Of a DNA stretch of 64,000 nt, positions 20,212-32,072 are shown piece after piece. A program made the translations under genes and the position numbers. Every line of letters begins with the position of its first letter. Position 1 is the stretch's first letter. Under the pieces are notes generated by a model. That model ran no database searches. It was not told where the DNA came from and saw nothing but the letters and a program-made list of their open reading frames with translations. Source of the stretch: Ottelia alismoides (taxonomy: Eukaryota; Streptophyta; Magnoliopsida; Alismatales; Hydrocharitaceae); contig JAZKJV010002321.1 in assembly GCA_037367405.1 (NCBI GenBank), positions 1 through 64,000 on the forward strand. The letters are read 5' to 3'.

Positions 20212-20620
20212 TGTCTTCCGAGCTAATATGTACAATTGAATCGGAAGGAGTAGCCACAGCATCCAATCGATCCGTATTGTGCATATTAATTGTTCATAAT
20301 GGGTAACTATTGGTTAGTAATCCTACAGTATCCACAGTATCCTTGATTACAATGTCAATAGTTACATTAAGCGATGGAGTTAATTGAACATCTAAATTTC
20401 ATTTACACCAATTTGTGATCCATTGATGTCATTTGGTATACTTTGTATATTGGATCCGGAGGAATAGTCACAGCATCCAACTGATTCCTATACATCGTTT
20501 CACTTTAGTGAGTAATCATTGATCAGTTTATCCTAGAGTAGCCACAACATCTAGGAGTATAAGGTCAACGATTACATTAAGTGATAAAGTGATAGAATTA
20601 ATCAAATGACATCTATGCAT
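20212..20620 (+). repeat. Imperfect ~210-bp direct duplication in the copia 1 leader
   Basis: Unit 1 (about 20212-20400) and unit 2 (about 20432-20620) share the order CGGAAGGAGTAGCCACAGCATCC / CCGGAGGAATAGTCACAGCATCC, an ATTGGTTAGTAATCCTA-like block, and GTTACATTAAGCGATGGAG / ATTACATTAAGTGATAAAG. It is untranslated leader sequence. Confidence 0.6.
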
Positions 20621-20893
20621 CTATATTGATAGAATTAGAAAATATATTTTTCGTTAGGTATTTTAAATGCCCATAGGAACGGAATATCGAATGATCTTTT
20701 AGGAATTTATTTGTCTCATTAATTAAGGAAATCAAATGTGTGTTACAATTCTTTAGTCACAAAGTAATGATAATACATTGGTTTTTCAAAACGTTAAATA
20801 AGTTAATATTTTGACTTAAGTTATATGCTTGAGTTATTGCTTGAAAATGGTAGTCTTATTCAATGAAATTATTTTGCAGATAGTTCTGCTTTC

Positions 20894-21013
20894 ATGTCTA
20901 CTCAATTCAATGCCTTGAATTTTGTCCCGATTCTCAATGGGGATAATTTTTCGGATTGGAAAGAGAAGATTTTTCTTGCATTAGGATGTATATATGTGGT
21001 CCATTTTCCATAG
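20894..21013 (+). pseudogene. Copia 1 gag N-terminal stub
   Basis: A 39-codon frame begins MSTQFNALNF and reaches FSDWKEKIFLALG, the typical start of a plant copia gag. At about 20985 it switches to integrase sequence in another frame and stops at 21011. The rest of gag, the zinc knuckle, the protease and the integrase N-terminus are missing, consistent with one internal deletion. Confidence 0.8.
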
Positions 21014-21720
21014 AATATTTTAGTGGTCAAAAATACTTCATCACCTTCATAGATGATTTCTCACATTACATGTATCTCTATCTATTATTTGATAAATCAG
21101 AGGCTTTAAATGCTTTTAAGGATTATCAAATGAAGGTAGAGAGACAGTTAGAAAGTAAAATCAAAATTGTAAGATCAAATAGAGGTGGTGAGTATTATGG
21201 TAGGTATGTTGGAGGAGAACAAAAGCTTGGACCATTTGCACGATTTCTTAAGGATGAAGGTATTGAACATCAATTTTTAATGCCAGATGAATCAAATCAA
21301 AACAATGTCGCCGAAAGATAGAATCACACATTAATGGATATGGTTCGAAGTATAATGAGTAACTCCTCATTGCCATTACCTTTTTGGAGTGAAGCTCTAA
21401 AGACTGTTGTCTATATATTGAATAAAGTTCAACAAAAGCGGTTCGATCCACTCCATTTGAGCTTTGGAAGAGATGGAAACCAAGGTTGGAGCACATACAC
21501 ATTTGCGGTTGTCAAGCTAAGATTAGAATCTATAATCCACATGAAAAAAACTGGATATGAAAACTACAAGTGGATACTTCATTGGTTATCTAGAAGGCTT
21601 TAAAGGTTATAGATTCTATTGTCTAAATAGGGAACCGAGCATTGTAAAATCAAGGAATGTTGTATTTTTGGAAAATGGCGAGAATTATGGGAGCAGGATG
21701 GTATTTAAAGATATCATACT
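20980..21720 (+). pseudogene. Copia 1 integrase core remnant
   Basis: The frame around 20956-21321 gives ICGPFS, a YFITFIDDFSHY motif and a later NRGGEY motif, the integrase catalytic core of copia elements. A TAG follows AER at 21319, and the reading resumes in frame with LMDMVRSIMSNSSLP and WSEALK. After 21450 the frame shifts, then 21557 onward gives a SGYFIGY motif, the integrase C-terminal region. The first catalytic Asp region is kept, but stops and shifts make it non-functional. Confidence 0.85.
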
Positions 21721-22735
21721 TGATAAATTATCGGATCTTGTTATACCACTAGAAAGTGATGAGCAAAATATTCAACACAATATCTTGGATGAGTCACAAC
21801 ATCAAGACATTGTTGTTCCTCAAGCCCAAGATATCTCTTTGGTTGAATCAATGGTGAATCCTCCACTACCTGAGAATCAAGTTGAAATAGCATCAAGTGT
21901 TCAACAAGGTGTTTCTATAACTAGATATGGTCGGATAGTAAAATCTACAATTTCATTAGATTTTATAACATACCCAGAAGAATGTGACTACGGCATGGGA
22001 ATATTAGAGGATCCAATATCGTTTTCACAAGCCATAAATTGTATTAACTCTACTCATTGGTACAATGCCATGAGGGAGGAGATGCAATCTATGAGTGCAA
22101 ACCAAGTATGGGACTTGATTGAGTTACCTAAAGGAGCGAAACCTATTGGTTGCCAATGGGTCTTTAAAATTAAGAAAGACTCATTAGGTAATATTGAGAG
22201 ATATAAAGCTAGACTTGTGGCAAAAGGTTTCACTCAAAAAGAGGGTATAGCTTATCATGAGACTTTTGCTCCGTATCAAAAAAGGGACTCCTTGTGAATA
22301 ATCATGGCATTAGTAGCTCATTTTTACTTAGAGTTACATCAAATGGATGTAAAAACGACATTTATTAATGGAGATTTGGACGAGGATGTTTATATGCGAC
22401 AACCTAAGGGATTTCTTGCAGATAAAGGCAAGCATTTAGTTTGCAAATTAAAGAAATCTATATATGGACTAAAATAAGCATCTCGTCAATGTACATTAAG
22501 TTCAACAATGCTATAACTTCATTCGATTTTGTTGATGGACAATGCAGAATATGTAATTGACATAGAAATTCATAGAGACAGATCCAAGAGAGTGCATGAA
22601 ATGTCTCAAAAGGCCTATATCGATAGGGTATTAGAAAGGTTTGGTATGAAATATTGCTCTCCTACTCCAGCACCAACGGTAAAAGGAGATAAGATTTTCT
22701 CAAACAAATATCCTGAAAATAATTTGGAAGTCTAA
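21557..22735 (+). pseudogene. Copia 1 reverse transcriptase remnant
   Basis: After a hydrophilic linker the frame to 22297 holds the RT entry motifs (WVFKIKKDSLG, YKARLVAKGFTQKEG, ETFAP). RT continues past a stop with [12 protein letters not shown] and a KSIYGLK motif, then a further stop. The segment expected to carry the catalytic YVDD is absent: sequence jumps from the ASRQ motif near 22490 to a VLERFGM motif at 22640. It cannot be an active polymerase. Confidence 0.85.
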
Positions 22736-22837
22736 TGTATGGTCAAACATGCACTAGACCAGATATATGTTTTGCAGTTGGGATGTTGGGTAGATATCAA
22801 AGCAATACAGGCATGGACCATTAGATAGTGGCAAATA

Positions 22838-23368
22838 ATGTCTTGCGATATCTGCAAGGAACTAAGGATTTTATGCTCATATTCCTTACAAGTCATTGGC
22901 TATTCGGATTCGGATTACGGGGGTATTAAGGAGGATAGAAAGTCTACCTATGGATACATCTTTCTACTTGTCGGAGATGATATTTCATGGAGAAGTGTGA
23001 AACGATCACTTATTACTTCTAGTACCATGGAAGTCGAGTTCGTGACATGTCATGAGGCTTTTACACAAGCACTTTCATTAAAGAACTTCATCGAGGGTCT
23101 GAAGATAGTGGATTCAATCTTAAGACCATTAAAGAATCATTGTGATAATTCTGTAGCCGTATTTTTTACAAATAGCAAGTATACACGTGCTGGAATGAGA
23201 ATTGACATCAACTATCTTGTTGTTAAGGAGAAAGTAAGAGATCATCTAGTATTGATTGAAAATATAGGTAGTAATAAGTACATGGTTGTAGATTCTATGA
23301 CAAAGGGATTTCCGCCTAGTGTATTCATTAATCATGTAGCTGAAATGGGTCTATCAAGTACCTTGTAA
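22838..23368 (+). pseudogene. Copia 1 RNase H remnant
   Basis: A 176-codon frame ends at the expected polyprotein terminus. Motifs are GYSDSDYGG, DRKSTYGY, a VEFVTCHEA segment (usual acidic residue kept), CDNSVAVFF and the final DSMTKG. This is the copia RNase H domain that degrades RNA in the RNA-DNA hybrid. The frame itself is open, but its upstream fusion to RT is lost. Confidence 0.87.
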
Positions 23369-23649
23369 TAATATCAATACATCCAGGAGTGTACACTTTA
23401 AGTTTTGCTATTATGATCCATTTCTTTTATTGCATGTTACCTTCAGTTGCATGCACTTAATTAACAGACATAAATTAAGGACCCATGTTGATCTTTGGAT
23501 ATTGACACAGGAAGTTTTTTGTTAAATTAAGCATACCATTAGTAGTGTAATGCTTGGAAGGAAATATCTGTTTGATAGGTACTAACCGCCAAGATTCATG
23601 CTAGTGGAACTTAAGTTAACAAATGAAAGGCAACAAATCTTTCACATGA

Positions 23650-23663
23650 GCCAAGTGGGAGAA
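23650..23663 (+). promoter_or_regulatory. Polypurine tract of copia 1
   Basis: The purine-rich AGTGGGAGAA lies immediately before the TG of the 3' LTR, the standard plus-strand primer site. Confidence 0.75.
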
Positions 23664-24028
23664 TGTTGGGCTTCCACATAAAAATATATATTATTATCAT
23701 GATCAGTATTATTATATTATTATTATTTAAATGTGTCTCATGATGTAAAAGGATGCATCCCATTAAAGGGTTGCCTTTGATATGGTGGTTATCGTAATGG
23801 AGAGGCAACCATTCATGTGTACATGGCATGGGGTCCCCTCTCCCTCAACCAAGTGTGTGTGAGGATCCATTTCTCAAGCATCTTAAGAAATGTTGAGAAG
23901 GAGAATGAAATATTATTTGCCCTGCTTCTGTTCCACTTCGAGTCTTCGTCTGACCGTGATGGCCTCCGGTTAGTACTTTAATTATTTAGTATAGATCTAT
24001 ATCTACGATTAGTATTATAGATCTATCA
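23664..24028 (+). repeat. Copia 1 3' LTR
   Basis: This LTR is 365 bp, TGTTGGGCTTC to GATCTATCA, collinear with the 5' LTR. It differs by substitutions and by loss of about 6 bp covering the TATA box. Confidence 0.92.
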
Positions 24029-24101
24029 ACCTCTAGCAACAAAATCACGTAGAAACCTCAGGATAAACTGCAGATTGAATAACTTTCAACAATATGTGTA
24101 C

Positions 24102-24116
24102 ATGAAAAATCATACC
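24102..24116. repeat. Target-site duplication of RTE LINE (left)
   Basis: ATGAAAAATCATACC matches 27413-27427 at 14 of 15 positions. Confidence 0.7.
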
Positions 24117-27100
24117 ACGACAACAATACAAGTCTTTTCTCACAATTAAATAGGTTATGTTACATAGATTTTTTCCCTCCATTCAAATCTATTTTGGATC
24201 ATCGGCCTTAAATCCAAATAACTAAGATCCCTTCGGATAGTCTCATTTCAACAATTCTTCGGCCTTCTTGACCCTCTCTTAACTGGCTCAATATCCCAAA
24301 TCACACATCTTCTAACTGGTGCATCAACCGACCTCCTTCGTAAATTCCCAAACTATCTTAACTAGTTTTCTCTCACCATATCCTCTATTAGAGCTACACC
24401 AACTTTTTCTTTTGATTACATCATTCTGAATCCCATCTTTTCGTATATGACCACCCATCTACTTAAGCATTTTCATTTCTGCTACTGTTACTCTCTGCGC
24501 ATGTCTATGGTTTGCATGCCAACATTCTGATCCATAAAGCATAGCAGGTCTTACGACTGCTTTGTAATACTTTCTTTGACTTTCAAAGGGATTTTCTTAT
24601 TAGAAAGATTAGTAGAGGCTCCTATCCACTTTAGCCAACCTACATTTATCATATGAGTAACATCTCCATCAGTTTCTCCATTCTTTTGCAAAATAGATCA
24701 GTATTTAAAAGATTCTTTCTTCTAAATGTTATCATCTCCAATCTTCACCTCGGGTCCTTCATAATTGTCTCCATCAAATATGCACTCCATATATTCAATA
24801 TTAACCCTACTTATACGAAAACCTTTAGTCTCTAAGGCATGTCTTCAAACCTCTAGCTTTTCATTTACTCCACCTCTTGTCTCATCAATCAACATAATAC
24901 CACCGAGAACAACATATACCAAGATATCTCATCCTGAATGTGACTAGTCAACTTGTCCATAACTAAAGTAAAAAGAAATAGACCCAAAGTAGAACCTTGA
25001 TGCAGACTGAAGCTGATGTTAAAATAATTAGTCTTCCCAAACTAGACCTTACATAAGATGAAGACCCATCATACATATCCTTTATAAGGTCACTGTATAG
25101 GACATGCATCTCGTCTCTTCTCCAAAACTCTCCACAAAATCTCCCTAAGACTGAATCATAAGATTTCTCCAAATCAATAAAAAAAATATATGGTGGTTCT
25201 TCTTTTTAGCTTTATAAATCTTCATTGTTCTTGTTAACATGTGGATAGCTTCAACAGTAGAGGAATCTGGCATGAATCTGAATTGGTTTTCAATTCTTTA
25301 GAAACTTACCTCAACCTTCTTCCGATCATACGTTCCCAAATTTTCATAGTATGACTCATCAGTTTGATACATCTATAATTCAAACAATTTTAAATGTCTC
25401 CTTTATTCTTATAAAGAGGCGTCATAGTGCTTCTCCGCCATTCTTGAGGCATTTTCTTGCTTCATCAAATAACATTGAATAAATTTGTGAGCCAAACCCC
25501 ATTCATCTAAAACTCTCAAAACTTCAATAGGAATGTCATCCAATCCTACCCCTTTCCACGTTTCATAACTTTTAAGGTCTCATCTACTTCCTTCTTTTGT
25601 AGTTATCTATAGCTTGAACGATTCAGGTAACATTCACTACATGTAGATCTCTAATTCAGGTAACATTCACTACATGTAGATCTCCTAAAGTAATCTCTTT
25701 TTTCCCTTCCCTAATGAAAAACTTATGGAATATTGCTTCCTTCTAGACTATATATCCTTTTGAGTAACAAGCACATGTCCTTCCTCATCCTTGATGCATC
25801 TCACTTAAGAAAGATCTTTGGTCTTTCATTATCTTGCTTTGTCCAATCTAAATATATCCTTCTGGCCCTCCTTCAAGTTAATCTTTTTGTACAAAATTTC
25901 AAAAGAGTTTTCGACTTGGCTTCTCTTACAACCTTCTTCGCTTCCTTCTTCGCTATTTTGTAGTGTGTGATATTTTCCTTTGTTCTATCCTTATACATAG
26001 TTTAAAGCAAGCTCTTTTGGTTTTAAGCTTCTCTTGCACATCTTCACTCCACCACCAAACCTCCTTTTGGCTCGGAACTCCTTCCTTAGACTCGTCTAAC
26101 ATCTTTTTGGCTACCCTTCGAATACAAGATGTTGCCGCCCCCAACATCTCATTTGCACTTCCGTTATAATCTCAAGACAAGTCTTCTACAATCTTTTCCT
26201 TGAAGCTTAATTGCTTCAATTGAAGATTCCACCATTTAGTTCTAATGATCTTGGGAACCACCTTCTTCTTTGCCAACCCTTTTATTTGCACATCCATGAC
26301 TAGCAAGCGATGTTGAGATGTCAAGCTCTCTCCTAAGATTACTTTGAAGTTTGTGCAACACAACTGATCTCTTCTCCTTATCGCAAAGTAATCTATATGT
26401 GTTTTAGTCGGACGACTCCTCTTCTTAAAGGTAATGTTTATTATGAAAAGGTCATAAGCAGTTACAAAATCTAGGATGACTTTCCCTCTTCATTTCTATC
26501 CCTGAAGCCATGGCCTCCATGAACGCTAGCATACCCTGAAACATCCTTTAAGATTTCAAGCTAGTCAAATCATCTCTCTTTGTGGGATTATTCAAATCCT
26601 CTAAAAAACATGTTTAATCCTTTCCTGTAAACCAACTTGTGATGCATAAATTAAGATTATATTTATAACTTCTTCCAGCGCCAATTTTAGCAAAATAATC
26701 CAATCCCCCAAATATGCACCTCAACCACACTATCTTCAAATCCTTATGAGCAACCACTCGAACACCATTTCCCCCCTATCTTTGCCTAAATGCCATATTT
26801 TAAAGCTTGTCTTCTTGATCTCCATTACTTTCTCTCCAACCTATTTGTCTCTTGAAAACATAGTATCTGAGTCTTCCTTCTTTCCATCGTATCTATTATC
26901 TCCAACGATTTGTCAATCTAGGTGTCAATATTCCAACTACATATCCTCAACTTCTTTTGCAACCTCTTTTGGACTAACTTCTTTACTTGTATGCGTCGAT
27001 CATGTGAGAATCCTTGCAAATTTTGGGTTGCATACGGGCAACGATGCAGCAGAACTAGCTTATTTACTCGCATGTGTTCCCCATGCAAGAACCCTTGCAG

Positions 27101-27412
27101 ATTTTGAACTACATCTGGGCAGCGATGTAGCGACCCTTGTCAATTTATCATTCCATTCGGGCGATGCGTTGCGTCGCTAGTAGGGAACACCCCAACGAAA
27201 TCTAGTTGTTTGCTTAAATCCATGTTGAAAGATCCGGTTGTCTTGAGCCAAATTTCTAAATAGTATTTTTTAAGTACTATTTAGAAATTTGTCTCTGATT
27301 GTTTTACGAGGGTTGTTGGCTACCTAATGCAACCCTTAATTTACCCAGGCTTGGGATCGGCCATGGCTAAGTTGAAACATATCTAAAAATCGTAACTAAG
27401 TTCAAACCATAT
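24117..27412 (-). mobile_element. RTE-clade LINE, near full length, decayed
   Basis: This minus-strand non-LTR element is about 3.3 kb. Translation traces include an apurinic endonuclease start (LRICSWNID-like, then QET) near 26940-26800, a SLTSQHRLLVMDVQIK linker at 26310-26260, RT motifs (EKSYDSVLGR and IKDMYDGSSSYVR) at 25172-25040, and a WFGH-type C-terminal region near 24330. The tail at 24160-24117 ends in AATTGTGAGAAAAGACTTG and a TTGTTG-like run, as in the RTE fragment at 44899. Flanks 24102-24116 and 27413-27427 are ATGAAAAATCATACC / ATGGAAAATCATACC, a 15-bp target duplication with one mismatch. Confidence 0.8.
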
Positions 27413-27427
27413 ATGGAAAATCATACC
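27413..27427. repeat. Target-site duplication of RTE LINE (right)
   Basis: ATGGAAAATCATACC pairs with 24102-24116 and marks the 5' end of the minus-strand LINE. Confidence 0.7.
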
Positions 27428-27651
27428 TATAGCAAAAAAAAGCATACAGCAACTGAGCTGCAAATCGAATGACTTTCAGCAGTTTATATCAGATGGAATT
27501 GTCGGAGTATAATGGAATTTCAATATCTCATGAATCTCTTCTGTCACTTATATTAATCAGAAAGAACACATTACAAGAATAGGTGATAAGTCGAGTATGA
27601 ATGCAAAAGTCATTATGAAAGATGATATCAAATCTAAGAATTGAGATCACA

Positions 27652-27909
27652 TCAAGGTTCTCGACAAGATATGCCTTCCTCTTGTGGCTACGAGAGAGAT
27701 GGAGAGAATGGAGGGATGGGGGCTCCCGATCAGCGAAGTTCTGATGCACACACTCCCCTCTCCATGGGAGGTCATTTATAGGGCGTAAAACCCTCGCCAC
27801 GTCCGCCCCATCCTTCATGCCCAAGCGGTTTGGTCTCCGTGAGACCCGGCCTTGCCGTAACCGTCGGAGGCGGTTGCATGACCACGCCGGTCACAACGAC
27901 CATTCTACA
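27652..27909 (-). repeat. Copia 2 3' LTR
   Basis: This LTR is 258 bp and collinear with the 5' LTR at 39121-39393. It is shorter mainly because a GAGA-rich stretch is contracted. A polypurine tract (GTGGGAGA in sense) lies at 27910-27917 just before its TG. Confidence 0.9.
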
Positions 27910-27917
27910 TCTCCCAC
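27910..27917 (-). promoter_or_regulatory. Polypurine tract of copia 2
   Basis: In element sense GTGGGAGA directly precedes the 3' LTR start TGTAGAA. Confidence 0.75.
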
Positions 27918-28019
27918 TTGATCGAAGTGGTCGAAACATATATACTCCCACTATTCGTGTAGTATATACAAGGAGATTTATCATGTGAGGATCATTATTT
28001 ATGAAATCTCTTCCTTGAC

Positions 28020-28391
28020 TCAAACATTCCTGGGTCCCATTAAACCAACATGTTTAATATATGTTCCTGCAGCTATTCCCTCGGTTAGGGAATCGGCCAA
28101 CATGTCACTGGTAGGTATGTAGGTTACCGTGATTTCTTGCTTCGCCACTATATCTTGTATATAATGATATTGGATCTCAATGTGTTTTCCTTTAGAACTA
28201 TTAGCCCCACTATTAATCAAGCTTATCACAGCTTGATTGTCACAATACATTTCAATTGGCCCTTTGACCAATTCAAGGCTTAGATTCGCTAGGAAACGTC
28301 TGATCCACACAGCATGAGTGATGGCCATGCTACATGCAATGTACTCAGCCTCTTGTGTATGTCGAGATACACATCCTTGTTTCTTGCTACC
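28020..28391 (-). pseudogene. Copia 2 RNase H, C-terminal part
   Basis: The frame ends at a stop at 28020. It has KKQGCVSRHTQEAEYIA, CDNQAVISL and the KHIEIQYHYI motif, the second half of copia RNase H. The first half is at 34729 and beyond. The break falls between the SWGS and KKQGC motifs at the Athila insertion. Removing the insertion and one copy of CTACC joins the two halves in the same frame. Confidence 0.9.
28387..28391. repeat. TSD of Athila insertion (left)
   Basis: CTACC is repeated at 34724-34728, directly outside the two insertion ends. Confidence 0.85.
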
Positions 28392-31300
28392 TGATGAATA
28401 CTCATTCATCACTCTTTATTCTTATATTTTAGCTACAAAAACCTTTGCAAATGCATGTATATATTTGTAAATATAAATAATTACCAAAAGCATGCATGGT
28501 GTAAAAAATAATAATTAGCATGTTTTTTGTACAAAATAGAAGAATAAAGATTAAAAAGAAAAAGAGGGAAATATTTAGAATAAATATTGAGCAACCTAAC
28601 CCAAGGAAGGGCTCAGCATGGGCCTGACCGCATAAAAGCCAAGGTAGAGGGAGATAGGGGCTCATGTGTGTAAATATATATGTAAGTAAAATAGAAATAT
28701 TTTCCTCCCAAAAATAGACTAAAATAGGCTTGTAAATACTTGTATATATTTATAAATATAAAATCAAGATAAAAATAGTAAAATTAAAAAAAAAAGAAAA
28801 CAAAAACGTCACTTATGTATATAGTCCATTCATCTTATATTTATTTAGCCTTATAAATAAAATTAATTTCTAAAAATTTTGTAAATATTCTATATGATAT
28901 GGTGTAAATAAATAAAATAAAAACAATTAAAACAAAAACAAAATAAAAAGAACAAAATTAAAAATTAAGAATCACATTGTAAATATACCATGTATACATA
29001 TGTACATATGTATTTATTTCACCTATGTATATAAATAATAAAAATAAAATAAAAATATCTTTTTATTCCTTATCTTATGATATAAATAAATAAAATATAA
29101 AATGGGAGTAAAAATGTATAAAAATAACAAATTAAAAATCAAAATTAATTAAAATATTTCATGTAAATACCTTATTTTTACATGTGTAGTACTATCATGT
29201 AAATACCTTATTTTTACTTTGAAAAATTAATTAAAAATCACTAAAAAATAGAAAAAATTAAAACAAAAATATTTCATGTTTTGAGTTTTTAATAAATAGG
29301 CCATTTACTATTTTTAATCTATTTTCTAAGTATTTTCCACGTGGCATGTCCCCATTGGTCCACGGGGGTTGTTGACCGCCCGGTCAACTTCCCCCCCAGG
29401 ACCACCTCCCATGGGTTTGGATGCCCGACCTGACTTCTTTCCTTTTTCGTGTCCAAACCCGATCACCATCTCCCTAAACCCCGGGTCCATCTTAACTGTG
29501 GCAGATCCGGCACCTTCGTCGGCACATCCGCATCGAGATCCGCGCCTCATGCAGCCCTACCCGATCACTCCTAGCCGGACCTGCACCCATACTTAAGCTG
29601 AGCTCCGCCACCCTAATTCTCATCTTTGGCTCATTTGCTCCACCACCAGTGACCTCCACCGTGTTGGCGAGAGTGACAGCTTGCTCCAACAGGTGTCGCA
29701 GCGAGGAGAGAGCATGCGACCACTGATCCGGCGAGCCACCACCGCCGTGCTCCGCCCAGAGCAGGAGCTCAAGCCTCAGACGTCGACGCTCCTCGAGGCA
29801 AGGACCCAGAGCATACCCTGCTCGTCCACAGTCGATCCATCCACCCAGGTAGAGTAGATTCTTCTACCTTTCCTTTAATTTCCGATTACCCCCAATTCGC
29901 CCCGTCGCCGACCACCTTCGATTTCGGTCACGTCCACCTCCCATTCGATCATCGGCCTACACCATAGCCTCCGCCTTCCTCCCGCGCACGTTCTTCGCAC
30001 TTCCATTCAACCCAGCTCGCACAGGAGCTGGGGTTCGAGCTCCTCCGTCCACCCCCTCGCCGGAGCTCGCCCGCACCGACTCCCCGACCATTTTCACCAC
30101 GCCTAACTGGGTCGAGGCAGTTTGCCCTCGACCCGCGAGTCTTCTGGAGCACTTTTGCAGGTACACCGAGGGCCATCTGAGGTCCTCTGACTCGAGCCAG
30201 GAGCCGCTTCTCCGCCGGAGCTGACCGGGCTCATTAGAGCTCCGTTGCTCCATCAGAGAATCGCATTCGACGTGGAGGCCCACAACGACTCTTTTCCGAT
30301 CATCAGAGCCCCGCGAGGAGGCTCGGAGCGCGCGTACGGGGCCGGCGAAGTTCGCTGGCCACTTGTTCTTCGAGGACCTTCAGCAGCCGTTGGATCCCCT
30401 TCAACCTCCAGTCCGCATCTCAGCCGTCCATCTGAGGAGGTTCCATCACCGTCAGATCCTTGGAGAGGCGATCCGCACCGTCCGATCAGAGGAGCTTTCC
30501 CACGCTGCACCAGAGCCGTTCGATCTTCCACGTGGCAGCACCTGGACCGCTCGATCAGGACGAGGGCTTCCTTCGTTGGGCGCCACCCATTTCCAGCCGC
30601 TCGATCCACCACGTGGCGCCCATCCGTCAGCTTCATTAATAAAGGGTAATTTACCCTTAGGCCCTTCTCTTTAGTTTATTTAGCGTTTAGTCCTGTAAAT
30701 ATGTTATCTAGTTGTTTTTTTTTGTACTTTTGCACTTTGGACCCTGCACTTTATTTCATTCGCATTTATGCCCCTGTTTATGGTGTAGCACGTGCATCGA
30801 CACGTGTTTTGTTGGGCATTTTGCATCATTAGCCCTGTAGTTCTGGATGGTTATCGAATGAATGAATACTTTTAGGAAATTACATTGATACCCATGTGCG
30901 TGAATTAATTGTGCATGTGCGTTTATTTGTGGGTAAATTACAAACTAGTCCTCGGACTTTTGGTACCTGTTACCAAATAGTCCCAGAACTTAGTTTTCGT
31001 TACATTTAGGTCCCTGAGTGCCCCAGGCACGCGCGGCGCGTGTGTTTTCTTGGGATTTTTGCACCGGACCCCCCAGAGCTTTGGGTATTTGCACTTAGGT
31101 CCCTGTGCACAGTACCTACTTTTTATTTTTGAATAAAATAGCAAATTAACTCCGAATCCAATGAAAATTGGATACATGGCTCCTGCCATAGTATAAAATT
31201 TTCTGGAATTTTTGGAGACATTTTTTTTATTTGATATTTTTAAAAATTCAAAAACATCCATTTTCGTTACTGTTTGATTTGAAAAATCACAAAAAAAATA

Positions 31301-32055
31301 TTAAAACCTATCTAAAAATTATAAAAAAATTAGCTACTGTTTCTTTTGTTGTGTTTGATTTTCTAGCCAATTTTGGCTATTTTTCATTACATAAACTCAT
31401 AGAAATTGAAAACACCTAAAAACTCATAAAAATTCTAATAAATAATCTAAAAACCCAAAAATAATAATTCAGGTGCCCAAATTTTCCTTATTTCTTTCTC
31501 TTTACAGGAAAATTACCTCCAGGCTTATAGGGGACTATTAGATATTTTATCTAAGTCCTTTAAGCTCGGCTGGACAGTACCTTTGTTTTCTCACTTTGTT
31601 TCATTTTTAGAAAATTAAATAAAAATCAGAAAAATCCCAAAAATTCACTACAAACAGTAAAAATTATAAAATACACAAAAATATTTTTATTTGAATTTTT
31701 GCTTGATTTTTGATGCATTAAATAAATAGTTGAATTGCCTTGCTTTCTTATTTTCCTCATTTTCTTAATACTTTAAAAATCCAAAAAAAATATAAAAAGA
31801 ATTAAAACCCACCAAAAAATACTTTTTTTCTTTTATTTTATTTTTGACTACTTCGTAGGCCGCAAGGCCATCACGTGCTCCTTGTGTTCGACCCTGGTCG
31901 CTATACCAGGTTAATAAAATAGCAAGACCGCTATTGATTTCGAGTTGATTTTATCTTATATTGGTGGTCTCTTTTTCTGGATTGACCACGTCTGGTGACT
32001 TGGGTCGCAACGACCATTTTAGATACCTTTACCTGAGTCGCTTGGTGTGTCATCA
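28392..32055 (+). repeat. Athila-like LTR C (complete 5' LTR)
   Basis: This LTR is 3664 bp, TGATGAATAC to GTGTCATCA, in the opposite orientation to LTR A and B and collinear with both. It has an AT-rich first kilobase, a GC-rich middle (29340-30640), then an AT-rich end. The frames within, for example 30245-30649, recur only because the repeat does. Confidence 0.93.
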
Positions 32056-32058
32056 GAA

Positions 32059-32071
32059 TGGCGCCGTTACC
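32059..32071 (+). promoter_or_regulatory. Truncated tRNA-Asp primer-binding site
   Basis: TGGCGCCGTTACC matches the first 13 bases of the tRNA-Asp PBS with one change. The remaining bases are lost at the deletion junction. Confidence 0.85.
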
Positions 32072-32072
32072 A

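Larger units (their letters stand above)
19369..24028 (+). mobile_element. Ty1/copia element 1 (degenerate, internally deleted)
   Basis: Two LTRs (19369-19737 and 23664-24028) flank an initiator-Met PBS, a leader, a truncated gag fused to integrase, a damaged RT and RNase H, and a polypurine tract. Domain order integrase-RT-RNase H is copia-type. The element is 4.66 kb, and the region from the gag N-terminus to mid-integrase is deleted. Frameshifts and stops interrupt every domain. The 5-bp flanks (ACTTT and ACCTC) do not match, so no target duplication is visible. Confidence 0.9.

Noticed and set aside
19364..24033. Target duplication for copia 1
   Set aside because: ACTTT on the left and ACCTC on the right do not match, so none is claimed.
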